Assembly (NCBI GenBank): GCA_958295665.1
Contig: OY282560.1
Span: 52,142,333 to 52,206,332 of the forward strand
Origin: Tipula vernalis
Taxonomy: Eukaryota > Arthropoda > Insecta > Diptera > Tipulidae
DNA: 64,000 bases
Direction of reading: 5' to 3'
The position numbers and the translations under genes are program-made. Below the pieces are notes generated by a model. It did not search any database. It saw only the letters and a list, made by a program, of their open reading frames with translations, and was not told where the DNA came from. Below are positions 1 through 11,665 of this stretch, in pieces. How positions within the stretch are numbered: the stretch's first letter is position 1; every line of letters starts with the position of its first letter.

Positions 1-35
1 TTGCTGTTTATTAAATGGAATTCTATGGTATACAA

Positions 36-80
36 AACAAATTGCTGTAAATCAATAAAAAATTATTTACAGCAATTTTG
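36..80. repeat. Short hairpin
   Basis: About 16 bp of inverted repeat (ACAAATTGCTGTAAAT against its complement at 64-80) around a 12-base A/T-rich loop. The rest of 1-344 shows no coding potential. It may be the edge of an old palindromic element that starts outside the window. Confidence 0.5.
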
Positions 81-344
81 TGCGTATCTGTGGGAAAATA
101 TTATTGATGTTTTTTTTTACGTAAGTCAATTTTGAGAAATTGAAATATTTTGATAAACTTACCCCCACCTCTCTTCCAGCAAAATTAAAACTGTCAATTA
201 TGATAATAATAACAACAACAAACGAGACTCCAGATTTGTAATTTGCTATTCATGAATAAAAATTACAAAATTGTTTATATTTTTTACGACTACGTAGCCA
301 CAAAAGTTCATAGCTTCCATTTTAAATATTCTTTATTAATAATA

Positions 345-1934
345 CACTCATAGAAATAAATATACTTCCCCAAAGATAAAATGAAATGCACACAAACTCA
401 TATCCATAAAAACAAAAGAGCGCATTTTGTTTTGTTTATCTGATCATGCATAATACCGTAAGCACGTACTTCGTTTCATTTGTTGGTTACATTTGTTGCA
501 GTCGCAGTTTGTTTTCGTGTTGAAAGGAAATAAATATACTTCCATTGGTTCATTAAATGAAAATTCTTAAGATTACTCGATATATAATTTGTGAATTTTT
601 CAGCAGACCTTCAGTAAGCATTCTTATAGTATCTTATTATAAACATAATTAATAATTTTGATTAAAATTATTTTTTATAGAAATGCCACGTGGGAAAACA
701 TTTTCAAGTGAAGAAATTGGACAAATCATAGCCTTTAAAGTGTGGATGGTCTAATCGAGCTATTGCCTGCTGCTTGCAAATGTTATTAAACTAGGGCCAC
801 TTTATGGTAAAACAACTAGATCGGGACGACCTCCGATTATAACTGTCCGCCAAAAACGAGAAATAATTAGAGAAGCAAGTTCAAAAAAACTTAGTGCCTC
901 CGAAATTCGGCGTAAATTAGAATTGAATATTACCACGAGACGTGTTGGGCAAATTCTACACAACTCAGGTACCCTTACATGGGTCAAAAATAAAGGTAAA
1001 CCTGAATTAAAAAAACATCACAAAGATGCACGACTTGAATTTGCGATGTCACATTTATCGTGGGTCAACCAATGGAAAGAAATTATTTTCAGTGATGAAA
1101 AGAAATTCACATTGGATGGTCCAGATGGTTATAAACGATATTGGCATGATAATAGGAAGAAGAAAGATGTCAGTTTGCACAGAAACTTTCAGGGAGGAAA
1201 TAACATGGTTTGGGCTGGTTTCTGTTATACAGACAGAACACCAGTACTGGATATATTAAACTTTTGGATGAAGTGCTTCTTAATTTTTTAGACGAAATTC
1301 ATGATGATCATCTAATTTTTCAACAAGATAATGCACCCGTTCATCGTGCTCGTGTCGTTTCAAATTGGTTTGATGAAAAGAATATTGGCGTAATGCAATG
1401 GTCTGCGGTAAGTCCAGATCTGAACCCAATCGAAAATCTTTAGGGGATCATCTCGAATCGGATTTATTCAAATGGTCGACAGTATACTAGTTTAAAAGAG
1501 CTTAGATCTGAAATAAATAAAGCTTGGAGGGAAATACCTTCTTCTGAGCTTCAGAATCTAATTGATTCAATGCCTAATCGAATGGAAGAATTCATAACAA
1601 ACTCTGGTGGCCATACTCACTTTTAAAATTCTATATTCTTTTTCGTTAAAATTTAAAGTATAATGTTAAAGTTTTTATTTCAACGCCTGTCATTTAACTG
1701 GAAGTATAATTATTTCCTTCGAAAAATTTAACTGGAAATATAATTATTTCTTTTGAAATATTTTTTATTTTATTAAATTGAAATACTGATATATCATATT
1801 CAACTATGTTATTTTATCATTACTAACACATAAGCATAAAACAAAAAAAATATTATAAAATCAATTAATAAAACTTGAAACGAAACTTAAAAACGAAGTT
1901 TTTCACTGTGGAAATATACTTATTTCTATGAGTG
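345..1934 (+). mobile_element. Tc1-like DNA transposon with TA target duplication
   Basis: The ends are inverted copies of CACTCATAGAAATAA..TAT, each flanked by TA (343-344 and 1935-1936), the signature of Tc1/mariner insertion. A second copy of the terminal motif lies inside each end (about 529-545 and 1700-1717), giving the IR/DR arrangement of many Tc1 elements, where inner and outer sites bind transposase. The interior holds a broken transposase at 683-1626. Length near 1.6 kb is normal for the family. Confidence 0.9.
683..1626 (+). pseudogene. Tc1-family transposase, DD34E, inactivated
   Basis: It would cut and paste the surrounding element. The start is set by MPRGKTFSSEE, typical of Tc1 transposases, followed by a frameshift near 745. 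The helix-turn-helix region then resumes (TTRSGRPPIIT, with the GRP linker). The catalytic triad is visible: D in FSDEKKF (codon 1094), D in QQDNAPVH (1327) and E in NPIEN (1432), with 34 residues between the last two. A further frameshift falls near 1255, and a TAG at 1441 replaces the tryptophan expected after NPIENL. The reading frame then continues to the natural end at 1626. Two frameshifts and one nonsense codon mean the copy is dead, although its termini survive and could be mobilised in trans. Family assignment is secure; the subfamily is not determined. Confidence 0.9.
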
Positions 1935-1936
1935 TA

Positions 1937-2405
1937 TAAACAAAATTTCTCTTGACAGCTAATCTCACATCCAAAAAAACTGTTGTTTTGTTTCCATCAC
2001 AAAATAAATTTGCTTGTACGTTCTCTGCGACAAAGGAAAATTATTTTTTTCATGTTGGCATCTCATGTTCGAAATACTATAGTTTTATTTACGTTTAAAA
2101 ATTCCATTAAAATCCCAACTAAATTCGCTGTTTCAATGTCGTTTAAAAATACCAGTTTCGGAATTCATTTCCGAGAAAACTGTCACTACAACTAAAAGTT
2201 GTAGTTGTGTCTATCGATTTGGCTCTTAATATTGTTCGACTATTTAAATGAGAGTTTTAAATTCGAAAATCTCCTTACCGGCAAAATAAATCAAGATGCA
2301 TTGGAAATTTTTTTTTTTTTTGGTGGCTATAATTGCACAATATTGGCATTCATTACGCTAATATTTTATCAATGAAAATTTTGGTCAATTCACCAATTTC
2401 AAACT
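1937..2405. other. Non-coding spacer
   Basis: A/T-rich sequence with short T runs between the Tc1 element and the next ORF remnant. I see no convincing gene. Confidence 0.5.
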
Positions 2406-2414
2406 GTGTTCCAG

Positions 2415-3162
2415 ATGAATGCTAGCAATTTGGATGTAAATTGGAACGTATTTCGAGAGGATTACAAAGCAAGTCTCAAGAGTTCTCGAATATCAGAACA
2501 TAATGATGATGGCAAAATCGACAACTTGATTGGTAATGCGCATATCCCTGAATTAAAAGGAAATGCAATACTCTATTTCGGAGGGTACCGTTCTTATAAG
2601 GTCGTCAACCGTCAAAAATGCACTCAAAGACTATTAAAATCTGAGGAAGGAAGCACCATTACAATAGCGGAAGCATTTTTACATGAGAAAAATTTTAAAA
2701 AAGATGTCACCCATTATGAAGCTTTAAAGGCGCCAACTTCAGATTATGAAGAAATAGCTCATATTATTATACAAATATTTGAGATATGCTATAAGACAGA
2801 ATGCCACTTTTCCAATAGTTGTGAAAAAAATCACTGAGAAATGCATGCTCAAAATTAAGTTATTGCAACCATCCATTTTCGTCGAAGAGAACGCTGAATG
2901 TACAAGTCACATAAAAAAGTTGGTCTCATTTTTTATTTTAGTCCTCACAAGGAGGAACTGTAAGTGGTCTGTGCTAAACAGAGAATTCGATAAACCTCGA
3001 AAACGACCCAAGAAGGCCAAATCGCACTCATCTACAGCCTCAAACAAATTAAAAATTCTAAAAAACTACAAAAATATACTCGTACGTGACATTTTATTAA
3101 TTAAAAATTTTTGTTTTGTTCAAATACCGAAACTTAAGTTGTTTAAAGATAAATGTCAATAA
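2415..3162 (+). pseudogene. Possible degraded transposase C-terminus (P-element/THAP-like)
   Basis: Two overlapping open stretches (to 2837 and from 2779) in different frames encode a lysine-rich protein. A segment reading ILYFGGYRSYKVV..C resembles the 'YIAGYVxxKxxxxxxC' motif near the end of P-element-like and THAP-linked transposases. A later stretch (IKKLVSFFILVLTRR..LNRE) resembles the helical tail that follows it in those proteins. No catalytic residues, THAP zinc finger or terminal repeats were found around it. The call rests on weak motif resemblance; it could also be a decayed domesticated gene or chance ORFs. The frameshift near 2800 argues against a functional gene. Confidence 0.3.
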
Positions 3163-3526
3163 ATTTATATCAGAACTTGTCAAGTTTAGGAAACACAATA
3201 TTTCGACTAACAAATCAGATCTCTTAGTATTTGTTGAAATAAAGCTTTATTTTAGGTTGTTGTTCGGTTTTTATTAGTAAAGATTACGTAAAATTGGTAT
3301 TAAAATGCAATGTAATTAACAGCTTTATTACATGCAATACGTTACGTAATACAAAATATCTCAAAAAATATTTACACAAACTTAAAATGCGAGTTCCTAA
3401 CATTTTGTTTTTTGCAGATATTCTATTTATATTTAATTCCAACGATTTTTGCAGCGACCACAATACAAAAAATATTGTTTCAATTATTGTACGATTCATA
3501 CAACAAGAAGCAAATTTTAAGTTTTT

Positions 3527-4183
3527 TACTTTCTTTTACTCTAGTAAAATAAAGTATAGTAATCATGAAAATTTTGGACCTTGAGATTTTTAGAGATTTA
3601 TTTGTTTTGAGGTCCCCTGAGTCCGAAAAAGTGGGTTTCGAAATGGTGTCTGTCTGTCAATCTGTCAGTCTGTCAGTCTGTCAGTCTGTCAGTCTGTCAG
3701 TCTGTCAGTCTGTCAGTCTGTCAGTCTGTCAGTCTGTCAGTCTGTCAGTCTGTCAGTCTGTCAGTCTGTCAGTCTGTCAGTCTGTCAGTCTGTAAGTCTG
3801 TCAGTCTGTCAGTCTGTCAGTCTGTCTGTGTCCTCTCTACAGCCCAGATGGCTTAACCAATCGAACTGAAACTTGAGATTTAAGCTTTTTTAATAAATTG
3901 GGAGGTCCCAGTGAAATTTACTCCAAATCGGCTAACCGGAAGTGGCCACTCCCTTGGTCCAGAAAATTTATTTTGCAAATATCTAAAAAAGTATAAGGTT
4001 TACAAAAAAACTACTTAATACAAAATGTTTCCAAAAATTAAAAATAAATAAAAATAAAAAATTAAAAATTAAAAAAAAAATTTAAAAATTTAAAAATTAA
4101 AAAAAAAATTAAGAAAAAAATAAAATTTCTCAAAATTCTCTGTTCGTAAAAGAAAGTCGTGTGTTGGCCACACCTCAATTTTT
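3527..4183 (+). mobile_element. Mini-me/DINE-like dispersed repeat, copy 1
   Basis: One of three copies in the window (the others are minus-strand at 47,703-48,177 and 50,054-50,600). All share a left end near TTTTACTTTCTTTTACT with a small palindrome ending AGTAAAATAAAG, a conserved 90-bp block, a (GTCT/GTCA)n core, a conserved 130-bp block, an A/T-rich segment, and a right end reading GGCCACACCTCAATTTT. Dipteran mini-me and DINE-1 elements (Helitron-derived) have this plan with internal GTCY repeats. There is no coding capacity: the open frame through 3565-3795 is only the microsatellite read as repeated VCQSVSLS. Confidence 0.7.
3646..3829 (+). repeat. (GTCTGTCA)n microsatellite
   Basis: About 22 tandem 8-bp units of alternating GTCT and GTCA with one variant unit near 3793. 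It is the longest of the three copies of this core; the copies at 48 kb and 50 kb are much shorter, so the core varies in length between insertions. Confidence 0.95.
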
Positions 4184-7100
4184 TTTTCTTGAAACTGCAA
4201 TAATTATTTATTTTCAAGAAGGATAGAAGTATGTGTAATTCTGTTCCTGTGTGTAATATCTGAAAAACCCTAATGAAAACATTCTCAACACAATGATATT
4301 ATGTAAACAAAATCAGCTGATGTAGGTACTTTTTTGTTGGTTTTATTTTATAAATCGTTTTGTTATAGTGTTTATAAGTTTTAACGCGTTTTTTTTTCTC
4401 TCGAAATTAATTATCATCATCGAAAAGGATTTTAGTAGACCTAGACCTATTCTTATATCTGTTCCATTTTAAAATGAAAATGTGGCAACCAATAGAAAGA
4501 GATAGGTCCCATTATTTCAGAAATACATAGTAAAACATCCATATGTTCGAATGAGATATCCGAACTATGATATAGCTTTATCCTATTTACACTCTTTACT
4601 TCTAAAGTTATTTAGAATATTTTACTAATTTTGCTTTATGTATAAAAGAGATGTAAATATCTACCTGGGGCCCTATTCTCGAATATCACATCCATTTTCC
4701 ACATGTGGACATCTGTCAAAATTCATAGAAATTGAATTTTTTCGGTTCTAGGGGAATATTTCCGAATGGGTATAAGCAGGTGGAAGAAATTCCCCATATA
4801 GGAAAATTTTTGTGAAAGAAGAAAAGGAATAGACTATATACATACATATGTATTTTCGTTTCTATAGATTCATTCAATTTTTTTTGTCGTAATCTAAATG
4901 CTGTAGGAAGAAAAGAGATAATTAATTTTTGGACGATTTTATATAGCCTTTCGTTCGAGTCACAAACATTTCCCCTTTAAAACTTGTGTATTTTATTTCA
5001 GCTACATTTTGTTTCCGTAAAACTTGTTCATCTGGTTAAGTATTTATTTGTGATTCTGCTTTAAAATTTAGCTAAGGAAAATATTGAAAATTTTTCATTA
5101 AGAATTATTTGGAGAATTAGACAGATATTCAAAATTTCACTAAAGCAAGATTTAGAAAATTAACAAAATCCTAATTGAGAAAGAATTGAGAATTTTAGAA
5201 ATATGCAGAATACAAAAAGGTGAATTACCCTCACAATATATGGTATGTAGGTAAACACAAATAATGTAACATTGAAATTAGAAAAAATTATAATTTCTGA
5301 AATTTAATTTGAGAAATTTGGAAAGTAACACATTTCTCGGTGGCTGAATATTACTTTGCAAAAAATCAGCTCGGTTAATTAAGAAAGCCTTTTGATATGT
5401 GTGAATAGTAGGTATTTCAAAACATCTGAAACTGACGTTTGGGGAATTTAAGGTACAGACAGTTTCAAGTTTTAAAATCTTTAAATTAGTTAGTCTAAAG
5501 AGGGAACCATCGAGTCAGTAGCAACATTAAATAAAAACGCGATACACAGAAAGTGCATGTTACTGACAAGCGAGTCTTTAAGATCTTTTCGCTCAGTTCA
5601 GCCGTCACTTAACAGAGCGAAAATTAACGTGCAAACTGGAAATATTTTCAGAATTTAAAGATTTGTCACAATCTTGATAAAATATCAGAACTTGCCGATA
5701 ATTTGCAGAATGGTTTAGCTTTATAGCTAGCTAAAAAAACTTTATCTAAATGAGAATTGTCCTAAATTGTATATGAATTTTGAGAAATAACTTTTGAAAA
5801 TATTTAATCTAAAAAATTCGAGGTTTAAAATTTAAATTAAAATTCAGAATTCAATGTTACAAATGTAACACCCATTAAAATATCTAATGGTGATTATACC
5901 TGGATATATTCCATACACATTGTTTGTATTGGCTTAAACTTTGGAAATTTAATATTTCAATCGAATTTCTGAAATTTAGATTTTTTAAACATATACTTTT
6001 GCAAAATACTTTTAAATTCAGAATTGGCCTATTTTTGAGAGAATTTAGGAATTAATAACAAGATTTTTTTAAGAAATTTAAATTCAAGAATAAAAAGAAG
6101 GAAAGCTCAAAAGTATTAACTAAATTTAATAATATTCGTGAAATATGAAATTTGATTTGAAATTTCTGGATTCAATATAAAGTTAATTAGCAACATTGAT
6201 AGAAACCAGTATTTACAAAAAATGCAATGAATTCAGAATTAGAGCACAAATGTAATTACAACTATGATTCCAAGTTTTATGAAATTGAGGAATACGAATA
6301 AAATAGAATTTCTTACAATTTATTACAGATCATTGAAATATTCTAAAATATTTGATCTAAATATTCGGCAAAATCCTGAAGTTTTCATATATGAAAAAAT
6401 AAGAAAATGTTTAATTGAAACGTTAATACGTTTCGAAACCGAATTAAATATTTGAAAATAGGATTGGAGCAATTTGAAGTCACTCCAAATTCAGAATTTA
6501 GCAAACTTTTTGTAGACATTCAGAATTTAAAAGATATAAACTAGCAGTAATTATATTCAGAAAATTTCACAATTTGAGTGAAATTTTATGAAAATTGAAA
6601 GCTTGAACTGATTTAAATTGCATTACTTTGCTTGATTTAAAGAAATTCAAGAACGTCCTTCTCAGCACATTTTTGAAATCTCGTAACATTTTACCATATG
6701 AATTAATCAAAACTTAAATTATCCAATTTGCTTATTACTTTAAATTTAGAAATTGCCAATTTTTGATTGCCTATAGTTGCATATTGATACACAAATTGTG
6801 CAGTGGGATTTTTTTTTTGTGCAGTGGGAAAATAAAGGAGGCTACCAAGATTGGCCTATAAAATGAAAATGAGGGAGAAAGTTCACGAAATTAGTGAAAC
6901 GAATTTTCACGAGATTGAGCGTGCGCGAATAGTTAGTTCATGTGCTCATGCCTTTTCAATGATATAGTATCTTATATATGCTCAAACACTGAATCATTTG
7001 GTGTTTCCTGAATCATCACTTTCCAGATGGTCTGCCGAATGACGAACTTTCTGTCATGTAAATACTAAAAGTGGAACACACGTGATACTACTATGAAGTG

Positions 7101-7856
7101 GTAGCATATGTGGTGGTTGACGTAACTCACCCATGTTTTATAACCTATTAGCGTCGTGCCTAAGCCTCACCCCGCAAATTGCTTTAAGCCATTTGAAAGC
7201 TCGCGGGGCGATCTTCTGACACGTTAATGGTTTTAACATAGTAATTTATTTTCCACTTCTTTCAATTAAAAATGTCGTCAGTATATATGTTTTCATTAAA
7301 ATTTGCCCCCAATTTTACCCATGTTCCCATCATCCTATAAAACTCATGAATTGTATATTACTCAGTTCAAAGTCTACTTTCACCACAAGGTGGCGCTTAT
7401 CCTTCTACAGGCCAAAACACAGTACAACACAATATAGCGGATGAATTCTCGGAGAATTTTTAATTTGCAAGCCACATATATTAGTCACATTGCAAAAGGG
7501 TAAAATTACTAAACTTGGGTACTATTAGTCCAGTCAACATGCGCGTCGATAATTCGGTTGCCGTTTTCAGACCAATTTTATTTTATGTTTCTTGGCGAAA
7601 AAATATGTTCACAACTAGTAAAACCCCTAAAACAAATGCATAATAATTTGTATGCTTAAAATCAAAAAGGGAGTAAATAAAAAAAATCCAAAGGATTAAT
7701 TATGGAGGTTGAAATTACCCCTAAATAGCTCAGAATTTTAAAATAAATATTTTTTTTTTTTTGCTTTAGTAAGAATAATCTGAATCTCTTACATTACAAA
7801 ATAAAACATACTTACCTTTAAAAGGTAAAACTACCCCCGAATGAGAGTGATAATTT
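4184..7856. other. Long A/T-rich stretch without genes
   Basis: No ORF with family resemblance. From about 5,080 to 6,780 words such as GAAATTT, CAGAATTT and ATTTAGA recur at high density, as in an old degraded simple repeat. A segment at 5,505-5,566 resembles 61,090-61,156 (see findings). Around 6,840-7,260 the composition becomes more balanced, but I recognise nothing there. Confidence 0.5.
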
Positions 7857-7879
7857 AATAATAATAATAATAATAATAA
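7857..7879. repeat. (TAA)n microsatellite
   Basis: Seven to eight perfect TAA units. Confidence 0.9.
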
Positions 7880-7974
7880 AAATATAAAAGGCTGAAATCT
7901 CGTGAGATGATCAGAACTTCGGTCCGCAAATAAATCCCAAATACACTCCCAAATAAATCCCTATGTGGACCCCT

Positions 7975-8460
7975 TAATCCCTTACTCAACCACTCATCAA
8001 GTTCTAACTCTACCTTCAATTCAATCTCAACGCAATCCTTAATGTAATCCCCAACCCAGCACTCAACTCTATCACTAATTCAACCTCAACTTAACTTCAA
8101 TTCAACCCCTACTCAACTCCTTAATCAACATTCCTCAACTTAATCTGTCATGCAAATGATCCATCGGTTTAACAGCCAAATAAATCCACAACTAAACCCC
8201 TCGCTTAACCCAAACTCAACACCCTACTCAACCTTCAATTCAACAAAAAACTCATTGCCCAAATCAGTCCTAATATCAGCACGCTAATTCAGCCTTCAAC
8301 TCACACCCAAACTAAACCCTCGATTTAGCTCCAAACCTTACACCCATCTCAATCCTCAAATCAATTCAACCCCCAAATAAATATTCAATTCAATTGCTCA
8401 CTTAACCCTAATCCAAACCCAACTCAACTCAAACTCAGTGCGCAACTTAATCCAACTAAG
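7975..8460 (+). repeat. G-poor CAACTC-type low-complexity tract
   Basis: Nearly 500 bp with very few G on this strand, built of loosely repeated words (CAACTCAA, CAATTCAA, AACCCC, CTCAACC). No fixed period is obvious. It ends abruptly where the gypsy reverse-transcriptase fragment begins. Confidence 0.75.
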
Positions 8461-10062
8461 TGGGTGAGTTCAATAGTTCTGGTTTGCAAACCGAACAACA
8501 AAATTAGAGTCTGTTTGGATCCCAGAAATTTGAATAAGGCGGTACTTCGATCTCATTATCCGATACCAGACATCGAGATTATACGCAGTAAATTGAATGG
8601 TGCACAAATCTTTTCTTCATTAGATGCCTTTTCTGGAATCTGGATGATACCACTAGATGAAGAAAGTTCTCATCTTATAGGCGATATAGACTTTTAAAAC
8701 TTCCTTATGGAATTTGTTCTGCACCTGAGATATTCCATAGAATAATGTGTGAGATTTTTGGAGGTTTGCCGGGTACTATAATTTATATAGATGATATATT
8801 GGTTTTCGATAAGACTGAGCTAGAACATTATGAAAATTTAGCAAGAGTATTTGAAAAAGCCAAGTCAGTAGGTTTAAAATTAAACAGAATGAAATGTAAA
8901 TTTGGTAGATCTGAGATTTCGTACGTTGGTCATATATTTAATAATCAAGGCATGTCAGCTAATCCATCAAAAATAGAAGCCATTCTTAAAATCCCAACTC
9001 CAAAGGATAAAAAGGATTTACAGAAGTTTTTGCAGAAATTCCACAAATATTTGTACGGTCAGGTTGTTCAGGTCGAAACTGATCACCAACCTTTCGTTAT
9101 ACTTTTTAAAAAATCACTTCATCAGGACAAAAATGCGACGTCCGAGTGAACTATAAACCGGGAAAATCGTTGGTAATTGCTGATACGTTGTCAAGACTAC
9201 CACTGCTGAACTCAGAAGCGAGTTGTTTCGTTTGCGAGTTCGTTAATTAAATATACATAGTACTAATAACTGGCTAGAATCAAAGAATCATGTACCTGAA
9301 GGTATGAAACCATACAATAGTATTAGAGACGAAATTTGTGTGCTAGACGGTTTAGTCTTAAAGGGTCAAAACATTATAATACCGCACAGTCTCCATAAAC
9401 AGATGCTTTCAAAAATCCATGAGAGTCATCTTGGAACAGAAAAATGTTTACGTTTGGCTAGGGATTTAATATGTTGGCCAAACATGTCAAGCGATATAAA
9501 AAATCTGGTGCAACAATGCGATACTTGTATGAAGTATTCATCCAATAATGCAAAACATAATTTTCTCCGTACAATCCCTAAAGGTAACTTGTATTCGCCT
9601 GCGGAACTTTTGATGTCGAGAAGATTGAGAACGAAGTTGCCTACACATTCAGACAGAATGAAACCGACAGTAGTTGATATAAATAGATTGAAACAATTTA
9701 ATTTAGAAAATCAAAATAAGATGAGATGCAATCATGATAAGACAGCTGGAAATACATTGTCCAATTTAAATGTAGATCAATTAGTTTACTTTAAGAAAGA
9801 TCCAAATTCGATATGGATTAAAGGAAAAATAATAGAGGTCCTAAAGGATTTACCAAGGTCGTATAAGATATTGTCGGAAGAGAGAATGTTGTTTATAGAC
9901 GCAATCGGTTTTTGATAAAGGAACGATTTGAGGGAAACAATCTAGATGACACAGAAAATAATATTAAACAGAATGACAGAAATGTATTCAAGGAACTTGA
10001 TGATAATAACAGTAATAAACTAAGAGAAAAGTCTGGTAGAATTAATTTATGCAAATTAATCC
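8461..10062 (+). pseudogene. Gypsy-type pol remnant with internal deletions
   Basis: A Ty3/gypsy polyprotein fragment in at least three frames. It opens inside reverse transcriptase (WVSSIVLVCKPN, then CLDPRNLNKAV). A small deletion and frameshift fall near 8,690, and RT resumes with LPYGICSAPEIF and the active site YIDDILVF near 8,790. After VGHIF..QGM..NPSKIEAI the sequence jumps at about 9,040 directly into late RNase H (LYGQVVQVETDHQPF; GKSLVIADTLSRLP at about 9,160-9,200). The integrase follows with its H-H-C-C zinc module (9,400-9,530; C-x2-C in QCDTCMKY), then jumps over the catalytic core to the C-terminal region (SPAELLMSRRLR) and fades after 9,915. No LTRs were recognised. The lineage is close to the K02A2.6-like gypsy type by motif style, which is an inference. 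Confidence 0.85.
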
Positions 10063-10187
10063 TCGGTTAGAAAAAATTTTGGCATGATATTGTACAAAAG
10101 AGATCCATTATTCTCACTAAAGTGACACACAAAGTAATCACCAAAAAAAGTTGAAAATTTCTCTAATACTGAAAAGGTAATCCACTA

Positions 10188-10404
10188 CACCAATTACCCC
10201 ACTATACGAATTTATTAGTTTCCGAAAAATTGGGCGTAAATCGACATTTCTTGCCGTTCTATTGGGAAAATTCGTAAATCGAGGGATTGGTGACATGTAC
10301 AACCCATCCATCGATTTACGAAATTTCCCAATCAAACGACAAGGAATTTCGATTTGCGGCCAATTTTTCGGAAACTAATAAATTCGTAAAGCGGATTATT
10401 GGTG
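10188..10404. mobile_element. Fold-back MITE with TA duplication
   Basis: A 217-bp near-perfect palindrome. The arms of about 100 bp (10,188-10,290 and 10,305-10,404) begin CACCAAT and are separated by a short loop. TA flanks both ends (10,186-10,187 and 10,405-10,406), pointing to Tc1/mariner-type mobilisation. The open frame read on the minus strand at 10,138-10,335 is only this palindrome. Confidence 0.85.
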
Positions 10405-10406
10405 TA

Positions 10407-11212
10407 CTCATATAGATACTGGAGAACCATGGAATTTTGAGATTGAAACGTATGTATTTGTATACTTAGTTTAAGGCTTTAGTTGCTAAAATTGTTTAAA
10501 AATATTTTCTAATTTTCATATAAAATTTGAGGAGTAAAAAATTCTTTGGTTTTTTGGTCAATATTTAGTAAGAATTTTGAATTTTGCCAACTTCATAAAT
10601 TTGAAGAATTTTACTCGAGTAAAATTTCAGAAATAAATGGAACTATAAAGAATTTATGTGAAATAAAAAAATCTGAAACATTCCTTTAACCTTAGTTTTG
10701 GTTTTTCTTTATTTGATACTAGATAAGTATAAGATCAATAAATATAAATTGGTTTTGTATAAACAAAATGCAAGCTCATTTTTTCATCACGTGAAATGAC
10801 ACTGCACACCTTAAGTTCGCATACGGTTCAAATGGGTGAGTCACTTAAATTTAGGGAAAACAAGTTAAACAAAATGATAATCAAACTTTGAAGAATAATT
10901 TTAAATAAAACACGTATATGAATGTGTAACGTGATCACTTGACATATTGGATGACAAGTAATTTTTGTATATACTACTTGCTTAAGTCATTAGTTTCCAA
11001 GTTTAAAATACTTTTGTTTAATATAGACCAAATCGTCTTGTTTATGCGAATAGCCTTCAATAAGTAAGTATCGCTATGTAGATTCGATACGTATCAAGAT
11101 TCAATCAAAGTTCATTATTTGTTGCCGCGAATCATTAAATTAAAAATAAAACAGGTATACTTGGCATTAATATACCGAATATCTTATCGTCAACCACTAT
11201 ACCGTAGTGATA

Positions 11213-11216
<4 letters not shown>
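10407..11216. other. Non-coding A/T-rich sequence
   Basis: No gene or repeat recognised. If the GIPC gene continues leftwards, this lies in its first coding intron. Confidence 0.5.

Positions 11217-11308
<92 letters not shown>
11217..11308. repeat. (CA)46 microsatellite
   Basis: 46 uninterrupted CA units, likely polymorphic. The frame reading THTHTH across it is not a gene. Confidence 0.98.
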
Positions 11309-11310
<2 letters not shown>

Positions 11311-11665
11311 GTAGATAAAGTATAATTGGCTATATACACATTAAATTTGAATTTCATTCAAGAACTTGAAATCTTAATTAAAAGCATTAATCAAAACTAA
11401 TTTTTTTTTTTTTTGTTTTCCAACTTGCACACTCAAGAAAATATTATTTCAGGTAATCCCACGTCATAAGATTTTATTTTTTTATTTTTTCTGATTTTTT
11501 TTTATATTTCTTCCAAGAAATGGAATACACAGTAAACTTAAATTTTACAACACTTTTTATTTTTATTTTTTTTTTTGTATTTAAATCACTACACTTAGTT
11601 AAAACACAAGCACAACTTAAAATTAAAAACTAAAAAAAAAAAAAAGTTAAAAATTTATAATTTAC
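11309..11665 (-). other. Start of GIPC intron 1
   Basis: A/T-rich sequence with long T runs, immediately downstream of the GIPC splice donor on the minus strand. No other feature. Confidence 0.6.

Noticed and set aside
3565..3795. 76-residue frame with repeated VCQSVSLS
   Set aside because: Translation of the GTCT/GTCA microsatellite; the same frame appears in the other copies only as far as the repeat does.
11119..11325. Frame ending in THTHTH
   Set aside because: Translation of the CA microsatellite.
1..11600. Search for GIPC exon 2 and PDZ exons on the minus strand
   Set aside because: No segment encoding CTLNTHKVDM-, LGGQIGL- or PDZ-like sequence was seen. A very short exon could be missed by eye.
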